The notes: generated by a model from the sequence alone, not told the origin. DNA of 64,000 bases from Paenibacillus agricola (GCF_011440305.1 NZ_JAAOIW010000004.1:620001-684000), one strand, 5' to 3'; shown: positions 1-8,543, counted from the first letter of the stretch. Program-made: numbers and translations.

Positions 1-825
1 ATTGCTGCCCTTACATCGAGGCTTCGTGTGGGTTCATCCGGCACTTTATTGCCAAACCACAGCGCTTTAAAAATAACTGAAAACTATAGCACACTTGAAG
101 CGATGTTTCCCCATAGAATTGACTTAGGCCTCCAGCAAGCATTGGGTACCGATGAACTAACAGCAATTGCGCTGCATCGCGCCCGAAATCCACTAGCTGC
201 GGAAGAATTTAATGAGCATTTGCTGGACTTGCTTGCTTTTCTTTCTGGTTCTTTCGCTGGTGATCGTGCATTCAGCAAAATTGTAGTCACCCCCGCGCTC
301 TCTACCCTGCCTGAGGTTTGGCTGCTGGATGCCGGAGAGGGCGGCGCTCAGCTGGCGACCCAATATGGACTTGGTTTGGCTTTCGCCCACTATGCAGCTC
401 CCCAATTGGCTGTGCCCGTGCTGGCAGCGTATCGCAAATACTTTCAGCCTTCTAGCTTCCATTCCTCACCCAAGAGCATGCTTATCGTTTCAGTGATCTG
501 TGCAGAGACGGATGCAGAAGCCGAAGAATTGGCAAGAGCACAGGATCTCTACGAAATCCAGCTTCGCTCGGATGAGTTAGCGCCCTTCCCATCCCATGAA
601 GAGGCTCAAGCCTATTCGTTTACCGAGGAAGAGGAGGCGGTGCGCCTTACGGTTCGATCGCAGAATCTTGTTGGCAGCGCGAAGCGGATGGCTCAAAGCT
701 TGAAGCAGCTTGCAGAGGAAACAGGTGCAGATGAGATCATGGTCAGCACCCGGATTCCCAACCACGAAGCGCGTTTGCGCTCTTATGAAAGGCTTGCACA
801 AGCCTGGGAAAGCGAGGGATTATGA
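1..825 (+). CDS. LLM-class flavin-dependent oxidoreductase, 5' end outside window
   Basis: The reading frame is open from base 1, so the N-terminal part of the TIM barrel lies upstream. The visible protein matches the middle and C-terminal parts of bacterial luciferase-like (LLM) flavin monooxygenases: LLPNHSALK, then a helix-rich tail ending near AQAWESEGL. It is a tandem paralogue of the next gene, which aligns over its length. The usual RVDLGIGRAPGTD motif is degraded here to RIDLGLQQALGTD, losing the GxGRAPG residues, so flavin or substrate handling may differ. The stop codon overlaps the next start (TTATGATG), which implies translational coupling. The substrate cannot be read from sequence. 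Confidence 0.85.
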   Translation: MAALTSRLRVGSSGTLLPNHSALKITENYSTLEAMFPHRIDLGLQQALGTDELTAIALHRARNPLAAEEFNEHLLDLLAFLSGSFAGDRAFSKIVVTPALSTLPEVWLLDAGEGGAQLATQYGLGLAFAHYAAPQLAVPVLAAYRKYFQPSSFHSSPKSMLIVSVICAETDAEAEELARAQDLYEIQLRSDELAPFPSHEEAQAYSFTEEEEAVRLTVRSQNLVGSAKRMAQSLKQLAEETGADEIMVSTRIPNHEARLRSYERLAQAWESEGL

Positions 826-1871
826 TGACATCAGCTTCAGCATCAACGAATAAAAGCTATCAATTGTCGGTTTTGGATTTAGCGAGTATATGGAATGGGC
901 AATCCACTGCCCAGGCAATGGTTGAAGCATTGTCGCTTGCGAAAAAAGTCGAGCAGCTCGGCTATACCCGGTATTGGTTCGCCGAGCACCACGGCTCGGT
1001 TCATCAGGCAAGCAGTGCACCCGAGCTATTAATCGCCTATGTAGCAGCGCAAACTACCCATCTGCGAGTCGGCTCCGGTGGCGTCATGCTGCCCAACCAC
1101 AGTGCGCTTAAGGTAGTCGAAAGCTTCGCTACGCTCGAAGCGCTTTATCCCGGGCGGGTTGACCTTGGGATTGGGCGGGCGCCCGGAACCGACGGCAACA
1201 CGGCGTATGCTTTAAGGCGCTCCTGGGATAAGGTACAAACCTATGATTTCCCTGAGCAGCTGGAGGAATTGCTTGCTTTTTTCACAGGCGGTTTTCCGTC
1301 AAGCCATGCTTATAGCGGCATTACACCTAATCCGGTTGTTACCACTATACCGGACATTTATATGCTGGGCTCTAGTGATGGCGGCATGAAATTTGCAGCT
1401 AACCATGGACTTGGCTTTACTTTTGCCGCCCATATTTCACCGGAATTAGCAGTGACGATGCTCCAGGCTTACAGAAAAAACTTCAAGCCCTCCCGCTTCT
1501 TATCCGAGCCACGTAGCATGATCGCGATTCAAGTTGTCTGCGCGGAGACGGATGAAGAAGCGGAATATCTAGCGGCTCCAATGGAAATCCAATGGACGCG
1601 ATGGGGGACCGGGCAATTCGCCTTGCCTTTCCCTACGCTAGAGGAAGCGGCAAACTACCGCTACTCCCCTCAAGAGGAGCAGATTCGTAGGTCCAATGCG
1701 GGACGTTATGTCATCGGCAGTGCGGAGACTGTGGCAACCAAGCTTCGTAAGATAGCTGACTCGGCGTTAGCGGAAGAAATTATGATGATGACGATGCTGC
1801 CAGATCCAGTGGCAAGACAAAGGTCTTATCAGCTAGTGGCCGAAGCCTTTCAGCTTTCTGCACGAAGTTGA
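822..1871 (+). CDS. LLM-class flavin-dependent oxidoreductase
   Basis: Complete 349-residue protein of the bacterial luciferase-like family, a single TIM barrel that uses reduced flavin for oxygenation. Family landmarks are YWFAEHHGS near residue 47, the VGSGGVMLPNHSALK strand-turn and RVDLGIGRAPGTDGNTA. The ATG at 822 overlaps the upstream stop by four bases; a second ATG follows at once (825). A GAGGG ribosome site lies about 5-8 bases upstream. It pairs with the truncated paralogue upstream, so the two probably form a tandem duplication expressed together. No terminator is obvious directly downstream. The reaction is unknown; LLM proteins range from alkanesulfonate to nitrilotriacetate oxidation. 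Confidence 0.88.
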   Translation: MMTSASASTNKSYQLSVLDLASIWNGQSTAQAMVEALSLAKKVEQLGYTRYWFAEHHGSVHQASSAPELLIAYVAAQTTHLRVGSGGVMLPNHSALKVVESFATLEALYPGRVDLGIGRAPGTDGNTAYALRRSWDKVQTYDFPEQLEELLAFFTGGFPSSHAYSGITPNPVVTTIPDIYMLGSSDGGMKFAANHGLGFTFAAHISPELAVTMLQAYRKNFKPSRFLSEPRSMIAIQVVCAETDEEAEYLAAPMEIQWTRWGTGQFALPFPTLEEAANYRYSPQEEQIRRSNAGRYVIGSAETVATKLRKIADSALAEEIMMMTMLPDPVARQRSYQLVAEAFQLSARS

Positions 1872-2031
1872 GCACCAGGTCTTACATGGGCTTCACCTAT
1901 CCAAATAGCTAAAAGTGCAATAAAGGCTGCTCTTTCTCATCGATTCCACGACAGAAATCCCGTCAGGGACAGCCTCTTTGCCTCTTTGCCTCTCTGCCAA
2001 GCAACTCTACCGTCCACCGTTCGTCTACGAT

Positions 2032-2153
2032 CCGCTTCCCCAGTAAAGCGGGTCCCGGAGGGGCGGTAAGCGAGCATACGCATCACACCCACATCCTTCC
2101 ACCCGCTTCCCCAGTAAAGCGTGTCCCGGAGGGACGGTAAGCGAGCATACGCA
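2032..2153. repeat. Pair of 51-bp direct repeats (intergenic element)
   Basis: Two copies, 2032-2082 and 2103-2153, differ at only two positions and are offset by 71 bases. Each begins CCGCTTCCCCAGTAAAGCG and ends GTAAGCGAGCATACGCA. Read on the minus strand both encode RMLAYRPSGTRFTGEA, but in ORFs without translation signals. This looks like a repeated intergenic unit rather than coding sequence. Confidence 0.8.
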
Positions 2154-2201
2154 GAAACAACTCCATCCAAGCTCCAATCCGTCCTCCACTCTCGCACAAA
2201 C

Positions 2202-2258
2202 GGGAGTCCAGAGGGCAGCGCCCTCTGGGGCCCTCCCTATAGGGAGGGTCCCAGAGGG
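2202..2258. repeat. Palindromic dispersed repeat, copy A
   Basis: Contains a perfect 9-bp stem with a 3-base loop (CCAGAGGGC, 2208-2216, with GCCCTCTGG, 2220-2228), followed by the 18-bp perfect palindrome CCCTCCCTATAGGGAGGG (2231-2248) and another CCAGAGGG. A closely related copy lies inverted at 55625-55672 next to yqhO. Such structured intergenic repeats resemble REP/MITE-like elements, but no transposase or target duplication is visible. Confidence 0.75.
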
Positions 2259-2351
2259 TAATCAAATTATCATCTAACCTTAAGCCTCCATTAAGCTTAT
2301 TTTCATAAACAAGCTGTAAGATATTCTTATCCCCCAAATTGACATAGATAG

Positions 2352-2392
2352 AAAAAGGCATCTACAACTCAAAAAGTTGTAAATGCCTTTTT
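2352..2392. terminator. Bidirectional rho-independent terminator
   Basis: AAAAAGGCAT and ATGCCTTTTT arms enclose an inner TACAACT/AGTTGTA stem with a CAAAA loop, giving U-runs on both strands. It sits 43 bases past the stop of the last purine-operon gene (minus strand) and would also stop plus-strand read-through. Confidence 0.85.
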
Positions 2393-2434
2393 CATTTTTG
2401 AAGCTCGGTACTTCAGCATACTTTCATCCGTCTT

Positions 2435-4030
2435 TTACCAACCAATAGCCAGACCATCGCCACGCGGATCGGCTGCACCGCTAAAGCTGCCGTCCTTCTG
2501 GATGCTGATGCCTTGTGCTTGGCCTACGACCGGATCCCAGCCTTGCAATGGCTCCACCAAATAGCCTCTGCGCTCCAGCTCACTGATCGTCTGGTCGAGT
2601 CCGCGATTTTCTATCTTATACGTATCGCTATCCTCTCCCCAGGTTCGCCCGTATACCCAACGCGGAAGCGCAATAGCTTCCTGGATCGTGCAGCCATAAT
2701 CCAGCACACCAGTCAATAAGGAAATTGTAGTCTGAGGCTGCCCTTCTCCGCCTTGTGTACCTAGCAGCAGCACAGGCTTTCCGTCACGCAGCACCATACC
2801 GGGCATTAATGTATGAAATGTTCTTTTATGAGGTGTAAGTACATTAACGGCTTCATCATCTAGAGAAAAGAAGGAGCCGCGATTTTGCATGATGACTCCA
2901 CTATCTCCTGCTACATAGGCACTTCCGAAATCGAAGTATAAGCTTTGAATAAACGATACCGCATTTCCTGCATCATCAATGACCGCCGCGTAGGCCGTAT
3001 CCTGCCCCATGGCTTGGGATTGAAAAACATCACCTACTGGGGAGGCAAGCTGGATTTCATCGTAAAGCGATTTTGCATGTTCCTTGGACAGTAGCCGTTC
3101 TAATGGAATATTGGCAAAAACCGGGTCGGTTAAGTAAGCATCCCTGTCGCGAAATGCTTTTTTGGTAACCTCTGAAATCAATTGATAAAAATCAGCCGAA
3201 TCACGAGGGATACTCGACAGATTAGCCAATTCTAGCATATTCATCATTTGCAGCGCCGAAAAGCCTTGGGAATTCGGTGGCATCTGGGCTAGTGTACTGC
3301 CGTTATAGGTGGTGGTGAGCGGTGTCACCCAATTGCAATGATGGTCACGAAAGTCCTGCTCATCCAGCATGCCGCCAGCTTGTTTCATTGCAGCAACCAT
3401 GTTTTGCATCAAGGCTCCCTGATAAAAAGCTTCCTTTCCTTCTATGCTGATCGTTATTAAGGTTGTTGCCAGCTCAGGCTGCACCAGCCGCTCACCTTGC
3501 TTTAACGGAACGCCATTAGGCATAAAGGTTCGAGACAGGGAGGGGTCAGCCAGCAAAAGGGCTTGGTCCTTTAGTATCCAACGCTCCAGATCACGAGATA
3601 CCGGTACGCCATGTTCGGCATATTCGATCGCAGGCTCCAGCAATTGCTTCCATGGGAGTCGGCCATAGGTTGATGATACCTCCCACCAGGCATCAACCAT
3701 ACCGGGTACGGTCACTACACTTCCAATGCCTCGTTGTGGAATGGAGCTAAGGCCTTGGCCCCGATAAAATTCGGGCGTCAATTGACTGCCAGCTCTACCG
3801 GTGCCATTTAAGCCTTTTAATTCGCCTTGCTGGGCATCATAAATAAGGAAAAAGCTATCCCCGCCAAGGCCGGTCATATGCGGATAAGCTACGCCAAGCG
3901 TCGCACTTATGGCAACCGCAGCATCGAATGCATTTCCGCCTTGCTGGAGGATCATGTTACCAACTCCACTAGCCAAATAATGTGGAGTTGCTACCATCCC
4001 CCGATAAGCAATAGGCATCACGTTATTCAT
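2435..4030 (-). CDS. Gamma-glutamyltransferase-like Ntn hydrolase, candidate oxamate amidohydrolase (HpxW-like)
   Basis: About 531 residues of the gamma-glutamyltransferase fold, made as a precursor that would self-cleave before a threonine. The likely nucleophile is Thr347 (long-form numbering) in MGQDTAYAAVIDDAGNAVS; the downstream SLYFDFGSAYVAGDSGV region matches the GGT small subunit. No signal peptide is seen, so it is cytoplasmic, unlike secreted GGT. I place the start at 4030, seven bases after AGGAGG; the ATG at 4036 is too close to it. It overlaps the end of pucG. Known family: Klebsiella HpxW, a GGT homologue in the urate pathway that hydrolyses oxamate to oxalate and ammonia and has a similar length. 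Because PucG makes oxalurate, an HpxW role is a good inference, not proof; glutathione or other amide hydrolysis is the alternative. Confidence 0.8.
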   Translation of the reverse strand: MNNVMPIAYRGMVATPHYLASGVGNMILQQGGNAFDAAVAISATLGVAYPHMTGLGGDSFFLIYDAQQGELKGLNGTGRAGSQLTPEFYRGQGLSSIPQRGIGSVVTVPGMVDAWWEVSSTYGRLPWKQLLEPAIEYAEHGVPVSRDLERWILKDQALLLADPSLSRTFMPNGVPLKQGERLVQPELATTLITISIEGKEAFYQGALMQNMVAAMKQAGGMLDEQDFRDHHCNWVTPLTTTYNGSTLAQMPPNSQGFSALQMMNMLELANLSSIPRDSADFYQLISEVTKKAFRDRDAYLTDPVFANIPLERLLSKEHAKSLYDEIQLASPVGDVFQSQAMGQDTAYAAVIDDAGNAVSFIQSLYFDFGSAYVAGDSGVIMQNRGSFFSLDDEAVNVLTPHKRTFHTLMPGMVLRDGKPVLLLGTQGGEGQPQTTISLLTGVLDYGCTIQEAIALPRWVYGRTWGEDSDTYKIENRGLDQTISELERRGYLVEPLQGWDPVVGQAQGISIQKDGSFSGAADPRGDGLAIGW

Positions 4031-5264
4031 TGTCATTCCTCCTGTTGTAGGTGTCCATCGCCGCTTGGACGGCTTTCCCTACAGCCGCCTTAAAGCCTTG
4101 TCGCAGCATGCAGGCCTCCAAGGCTCCGAGCGTAAGCAGGACATTTCGTTTGCTGCCGCTAAAGCCCATCGTGCCGATTCGCCATATTTTCCCCTTTAAA
4201 GGACCAAAGGAGCTGGCGATTTCAATGCCGAAATCCAGTAGCAGCATGCTGCGCACTGCTTCCCCATCGACGCCATCCGGAATATGGATGCAGGTTACCA
4301 TCGGGAGCTTGCAGGCCGGATCGCCGAATAGGGTAAGCCCCATAGCTTCGAGCCCTGCAACGAGCGCTTCTCCATGAAGCTGATGGCGGGCAAACCGCTG
4401 ATCGAGCCCCTCTTGAAGCACCAGCCTGACACCCTCGCGAAGTGCGTAAAGCATCGAGGTCGCTTCCGTATGGTGGTTCAGTCGAAGCGGGCTCCAATAA
4501 TCCTGAAGCTGGCTTAAATCGAAATAATTGCTGCGAATGATAACACCTTCTGGAATGGCTTCGTTAGATGCGTCTCGCAGGCCTCGTTCGACCCTTTTTC
4601 TCCGCTTCAGCTTAGCCTCTGCCCTGGAATTATATGTAATCGGCGCCATACCGGATGGAACGGATAAGCATTTCTGCGTACCTCCGATTACAGCATCGAT
4701 CATCCATTCATCCGTCAATACTTGGGTACCGCCAATTGTCGCTACGGCATCAACTACGAACAAAGCCTCGACTTCCCGGCAGGCTGCCCCAATCCCGGCA
4801 AGCGGCTGCATCCGCCCGGTCGAGGTTTCACCATGTACAATCGCTACCAGCTTGGGACTCGTTTCACGAATTTTGGCTATGATGTCATCGGTTTCGAATA
4901 CAGAACCCCATTCTTGCTCCATGGTCAGCACCTCGGCGCCGCAACGCTCGGATATTTCGGCGAGCAAATTACCGAACCGCCCATAAATTGGGATCAGCAC
5001 GCGGTCGCCAGGCTCAATAAGACTGGTCAGCACCGCTTCAATGCCTGAACGCGAGCTGCCGTCAATCGGAAAAGCCCATTGATTATTGGTTTGGAACAGC
5101 AGGCGCAGCATCTCCATCATTTCGTTCATTATATCTGTAAATTCGGGATCAAATTGCCCCAGAATGGGAAGTGACATAGCACGAAGTACACGTGGGTCGA
5201 CCTCTACAGGCCCCGGTGTCATAATGGTCCTTATGGACGGAGCCAGGTCCCGATAATGCTTCAT
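4023..5264 (-). CDS. pucG: (S)-ureidoglycine-glyoxylate aminotransferase
   Basis: 413-residue class V (fold type I) PLP aminotransferase that moves the amino group of ureidoglycine to glyoxylate, giving oxalurate and glycine. The PLP lysine is K198 in GGTQKCLSVPSG, and D172 in VVDAVATIGG is the cofactor aspartate. GQFDPEF (Gln37) and RLNHHTEAT (Asn263) fit the residues I recall as separating PucG from alanine-glyoxylate aminotransferases. The start at 5264 overlaps the end of pucF (ATGA-type), and its 3' end overlaps the Ntn hydrolase gene, so all three are coupled. Its place directly after allantoate hydrolysis supports the assignment. Confidence 0.92.
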   Translation of the reverse strand: MKHYRDLAPSIRTIMTPGPVEVDPRVLRAMSLPILGQFDPEFTDIMNEMMEMLRLLFQTNNQWAFPIDGSSRSGIEAVLTSLIEPGDRVLIPIYGRFGNLLAEISERCGAEVLTMEQEWGSVFETDDIIAKIRETSPKLVAIVHGETSTGRMQPLAGIGAACREVEALFVVDAVATIGGTQVLTDEWMIDAVIGGTQKCLSVPSGMAPITYNSRAEAKLKRRKRVERGLRDASNEAIPEGVIIRSNYFDLSQLQDYWSPLRLNHHTEATSMLYALREGVRLVLQEGLDQRFARHQLHGEALVAGLEAMGLTLFGDPACKLPMVTCIHIPDGVDGEAVRSMLLLDFGIEIASSFGPLKGKIWRIGTMGFSGSKRNVLLTLGALEACMLRQGFKAAVGKAVQAAMDTYNRRNDNE

Positions 5265-6631
5265 AATGTATCCTCCTTGTAAGCCAATGCATATAAAATA
5301 TCGATCAAAACAATAATTCCTGTAGCCAGCTCTTCTGGCTTCGTATATTCATCAGGCGAATGGCTAATCCCTGCCCGGCTAGGCACAAATACCATAGTGC
5401 TTGGGCAAATAGGAGCCAATACTTGCGCATCGTGCCCAGCACCACTATACATATCACGGCTACTAAAGCCTCTGGAGCCGCATACTTGCCGTGCTAAATC
5501 CGTAAGCTCCTGATTCATCATCGCTGGCGGAGCTTTCATCCATGGATTAACCGTTAAGCTAAGCCCAGCCTGCTCAGCAATGAGCTGGAGCTTAACCAAA
5601 AGCGATTCGCAAAATTCATCAAGCACCACGATCTGCGGATGCCGAACATCCAGTGTGAATACCGCACTTCCTGCAACAACATTCGAAGCACCGGGACTGG
5701 CCTCAAGGCGCCCTACCGTAGCCACCATCGGTTCGCCATAGGCAATTGCTGCTTCGCGGATGGCGAGCACCATTTCACTGGCTCCAACCAAGGCGTCCTT
5801 GCGGTAAGACATCGGCGTAGTGCCTGCGTGATTCGCCTCACCCTTTACCTCAAGCGTATACCGATGCTGGCCGACAATGCCTTGGACAATGCCGATTTGC
5901 CGGTCCTCCCGCTCCAGCACGCTGCCCTGTTCAATATGCAGCTCGATGAAAGCCTTCCAGTCTGAAGCCGCATAGGCTTGCGGGCGATCGTCGCCAGCCT
6001 TTATCGGCTGAATGCCATTACCCGCCGCGGGCGCTAACGCCCCGCCTTGCCCGCCTTCTCCTGAACGGTAATCGTTCCCCTGTCCAAATCCAGCAGCCTC
6101 CATCGCTGCCTGCAGCGTAATTCCTTCAGCATCATAGATCAGCGGCGGCTCTACCGTTGAATACCTGCCTGTCATTGTACCCGACCCCCAGAAGGTTAGC
6201 GGAAACCGGCTGCCTTCTTCCTCGGCAAAGGAAACGATATCAATCGAACGCTGCGGCGATCCGTATTTTTCTTTTAAATAGGCTAAAGCCAATACCCCTG
6301 CAACGATTCCATATGCACCGTCAAACCGCCCTCCATGAGCAACGGTATCAAGATGTGAACCTGTCACAATTACACCCTCCTGCATGCCTTGCAGACGACC
6401 AAATAAATTACCGGCATCGTCCAGGTACGGTGTAAGCCCCACGGATACCATTCGTTCTGCAAGCGCCTGCTGGGCTTGCTGCCATTCAGGCGTATAGAGC
6501 AGCCTAGTCACTCCACCTTCCGGGGCAGCACCATATTGCGCCAGCCAATTCAGCATATCGTCGGCTTCTCTTGCAAATCTAAGTATAAGTGCATCTGTGT
6601 TTGAGACGATTTCATTGTATGGCTTGCTCAT
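5261..6631 (-). CDS. pucF: Allantoate amidohydrolase
   Basis: 456-residue M20-family metallohydrolase that converts allantoate to ureidoglycine, CO2 and ammonia. Metal and catalytic motifs are GSHLDTV (H93), GRFDG (D104), EEEGSRF (E138/E139), LHIEQG (H232) and SGAGHDA (H400). Typical members have about 410 residues; the excess is a Gly/Ala-rich insertion at about residues 185-222, just before the HIEQG motif. The dimerisation subdomain (VVGSAVFTLDVRHP region) is intact. It lies 18 bases after pucH and overlaps pucG by four bases. The AllE-type ureidoglycine aminohydrolase is not seen in the window. Confidence 0.92.
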   Translation of the reverse strand: MSKPYNEIVSNTDALILRFAREADDMLNWLAQYGAAPEGGVTRLLYTPEWQQAQQALAERMVSVGLTPYLDDAGNLFGRLQGMQEGVIVTGSHLDTVAHGGRFDGAYGIVAGVLALAYLKEKYGSPQRSIDIVSFAEEEGSRFPLTFWGSGTMTGRYSTVEPPLIYDAEGITLQAAMEAAGFGQGNDYRSGEGGQGGALAPAAGNGIQPIKAGDDRPQAYAASDWKAFIELHIEQGSVLEREDRQIGIVQGIVGQHRYTLEVKGEANHAGTTPMSYRKDALVGASEMVLAIREAAIAYGEPMVATVGRLEASPGASNVVAGSAVFTLDVRHPQIVVLDEFCESLLVKLQLIAEQAGLSLTVNPWMKAPPAMMNQELTDLARQVCGSRGFSSRDMYSGAGHDAQVLAPICPSTMVFVPSRAGISHSPDEYTKPEELATGIIVLIDILYALAYKEDTL

Positions 6632-6649
6632 GATAATACCCCCTGCCTT

Positions 6650-8047
6650 TTAGGAATGCCCCTGCAGCCAAATACCAGCTGGCTTTTCTCCAGCTAGAAT
6701 TGGCATGATAGATTTATTCAATGCTTTGGACTCTTTCCATTGGTAAACTAGCCGTCCACGGACCCAGGTAGCCAGCACTCTGCAGGAAAGCTGCCGACCC
6801 ACATAGGGACTATAAGCATGGCGTTGCTTCAGATGCCCTTGCTCGAGTGTATAGGGTCTCGCCAAATCGACCAGCACCAGATCTGCATCGCTGCCAAGCG
6901 CGATTTCTCCCTTGCGCGGATGAAGTCCAAAACGTTTGGCTGGACCATGCGAAAGCATCTGGCTAATCAAGGGCAACGCAATTTTTCGCTTCAAATGTCC
7001 TTCATCAACCATTAGCTCAAGCGAGCTTTGCGCTCCGGCAATCCCGCCCCAAGCTTCAAAGAAATTGTCGCTTTGTTTTAGCTCAAACGGGCTTGGAGAA
7101 TGGTCAGAGGCAATCATATCGATATGCCCTGCCGCCACTACATCCCACAGCTTTGCTTGCTCGACCGGACTTCTAAGCGGTGGTGCGCATTTAGCAATGG
7201 TCCCATGCTTATCCGCTTGCATATCGTCCACCGTTAACGCCAAATAATGAGGGCAGGTCTCGACGGTAACATCCATTCCTTTGACCTTGGCCTCTTGAAT
7301 TAGCCAAACCGCCTCAGCGCTGCTAATATGGACAAAATGCAAAGCGCAGCCTGTCTGCTCCGCCATTGCCAACGCTTGCCGAACCGCCGAGCATTCGGCA
7401 GCAATCGGCCTGGATGCAGCATAGTCATAAGCGCTTAGCTGCCCGTGGCTAATGGCCTGCTCGGCCATGACTACAACCATATTCTCATCCTCCGCATGCA
7501 GCGCGAGGATTCCTCCCAGCTTAGCGATTTGCTGCATCCCTTCCAGCAGGGTTGCTGAATCCGCACGCTCGAATCTCCCTACGCCATCTCCGCCAGGCTC
7601 GGACATAAAAGCTTTAAATCCGATAACCCCTGCCGCGGATAACGGCTCCAAATGTTCCAGGTTGCCCGGAACCAGTCCGCCCCAAAGGGCAAAGTCCACA
7701 ACGGATTGCTCCGCGGCTAACAGCTTTTCATGCAAAGCCGCAACAGTAACGGTCGGAGGCAGCCCATTTAAGGGCATATCGATAAATGTCGTGCAGCCTC
7801 CTGCCGCTAGTGCGGCTGACCCGCTTGCAAAACCCTCCCAGTGGCCCATACCCGGCTCATTGAAATGCACATGGGCATCCACCATACCCGGAAGCACATG
7901 CAATCCCGAACCATCGACCAGCTCGGAGGCCTGCTCTGTCAAATCCGGAGCAAGCCGAACGATTTTCCCATCCAATATCCCTATATCTAACCGTGCTACC
8001 TCGTGCTTTAATACAACAAGTGCACCGGTAATTTTCAAATCAAGCAT
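6650..8047 (-). CDS. pucH: Allantoinase
   Basis: 465-residue amidohydrolase-superfamily enzyme that opens the hydantoin ring of allantoin to allantoate with a binuclear metal site. Metal ligands are visible: HVHFNEPG (H59, H61), the carboxylated lysine K145 in GFKAFMSE, H184 in LHAEDEN, H240 in HFVHISS and D315 in IASDHSPSP. The SDHSPSP context and length fit allantoinase better than dihydroorotase or hydantoinase. An AAGGAGA ribosome site sits about six bases before the ATG. It lies between pucM and pucF in the purine operon, with a 136-base spacer upstream. Confidence 0.93.
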   Translation of the reverse strand: MLDLKITGALVVLKHEVARLDIGILDGKIVRLAPDLTEQASELVDGSGLHVLPGMVDAHVHFNEPGMGHWEGFASGSAALAAGGCTTFIDMPLNGLPPTVTVAALHEKLLAAEQSVVDFALWGGLVPGNLEHLEPLSAAGVIGFKAFMSEPGGDGVGRFERADSATLLEGMQQIAKLGGILALHAEDENMVVVMAEQAISHGQLSAYDYAASRPIAAECSAVRQALAMAEQTGCALHFVHISSAEAVWLIQEAKVKGMDVTVETCPHYLALTVDDMQADKHGTIAKCAPPLRSPVEQAKLWDVVAAGHIDMIASDHSPSPFELKQSDNFFEAWGGIAGAQSSLELMVDEGHLKRKIALPLISQMLSHGPAKRFGLHPRKGEIALGSDADLVLVDLARPYTLEQGHLKQRHAYSPYVGRQLSCRVLATWVRGRLVYQWKESKALNKSIMPILAGEKPAGIWLQGHS

Positions 8048-8135
8048 AGCCTTTCTCCTTCCAGCCGGTAATTAACTAATCGCTCTATCAGGCAGCTACA
8101 AGGTGGTAGCTATTTTTTCAGCATTTTGCTATTTC

Positions 8136-8176
8136 TAGCTAACATGGTCTTCTAGCTAACACAATCTTAGCTAACA
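8136..8176. repeat. Three short direct repeats between pucH and pucM
   Basis: TAGCTAACA occurs at 8136-8144, 8153-8161 and 8168-8176 (spacings 17 and 15) in the only sizeable gap inside the enzyme part of the purine operon. No terminator or promoter is evident. It may be a slippage product or a binding site. Confidence 0.5.
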
Positions 8177-8183
8177 TTCCCCG

Positions 8184-8543
8184 CTAGCTCCCTCTATAGG
8201 TGCTATAGCCTCCAGGTGCAACCAGTAACGGCACATGGTAATGATCCTGCGAATTGGCAATGCTGAAGCGGATTGGCACCTCCTCCAAAAACATCGGGCC
8301 GCTCCACTCATCGCTTCGGCTTCGGTAATAATCGCCAACATGAAACAGCAGCTCATAAAATCCATTCAGCATACCATTGCCAGTAAGCAGGGGTGCATCA
8401 AGTCTTCCATCGGTATTCGTTATCGATTCGGCCAGCTTGACGCTGCCTTCCTCTGTTGTGATCCGAAATAGCTCTATACGCACCCCTTGGGCAGGAAGGC
8501 CGCAAGACAGGTCGAGTACATGGGTAGTCAGTCGTCCATTCAT
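8184..8543 (-). CDS. pucM: 5-hydroxyisourate hydrolase (transthyretin-like)
   Basis: 119-residue transthyretin-related protein that hydrolyses 5-hydroxyisourate, the uricase product, to OHCU. The family signature is complete: N-terminal LTTHVLDLSCGLPA with catalytic His8, a central RLDAPLL segment, the HYHVPLLVAPGGYSTYRGS end with its conserved second histidine, and the hallmark C-terminal YRGS. The length is typical. It lies 14 bases downstream of pucL, so uricase, HIU hydrolase and OHCU decarboxylase are made from one transcript, which limits build-up of unstable intermediates. Confidence 0.95.
   Translation of the reverse strand: MNGRLTTHVLDLSCGLPAQGVRIELFRITTEEGSVKLAESITNTDGRLDAPLLTGNGMLNGFYELLFHVGDYYRSRSDEWSGPMFLEEVPIRFSIANSQDHYHVPLLVAPGGYSTYRGS

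Larger units (their letters stand above)
1872..2434. other. Gene-free interval with intergenic repeats
   Basis: This 563-base stretch separates the plus-strand LLM pair from the 3' end of the purine operon. It holds a short CCTCTTTG run repeated about three times near 1973-1999, a 51-bp direct repeat pair, a palindromic repeat element and a bidirectional terminator. Minus-strand ORFs can be read through the repeats, but they have no ribosome site and consist of repeat sequence. I see no real gene. Confidence 0.7.

Noticed and set aside
1937-2361. Minus-strand ORFs of 86 and 92 residues
   Set aside because: Both consist mainly of intergenic repeat sequence, overlap each other in different frames and have no ribosome site.
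7452-8075. 207-residue plus-strand ORF opposite pucH
   Set aside because: Ser/Pro/Ala-rich shadow of the allantoinase gene; pucH has full catalytic motifs.
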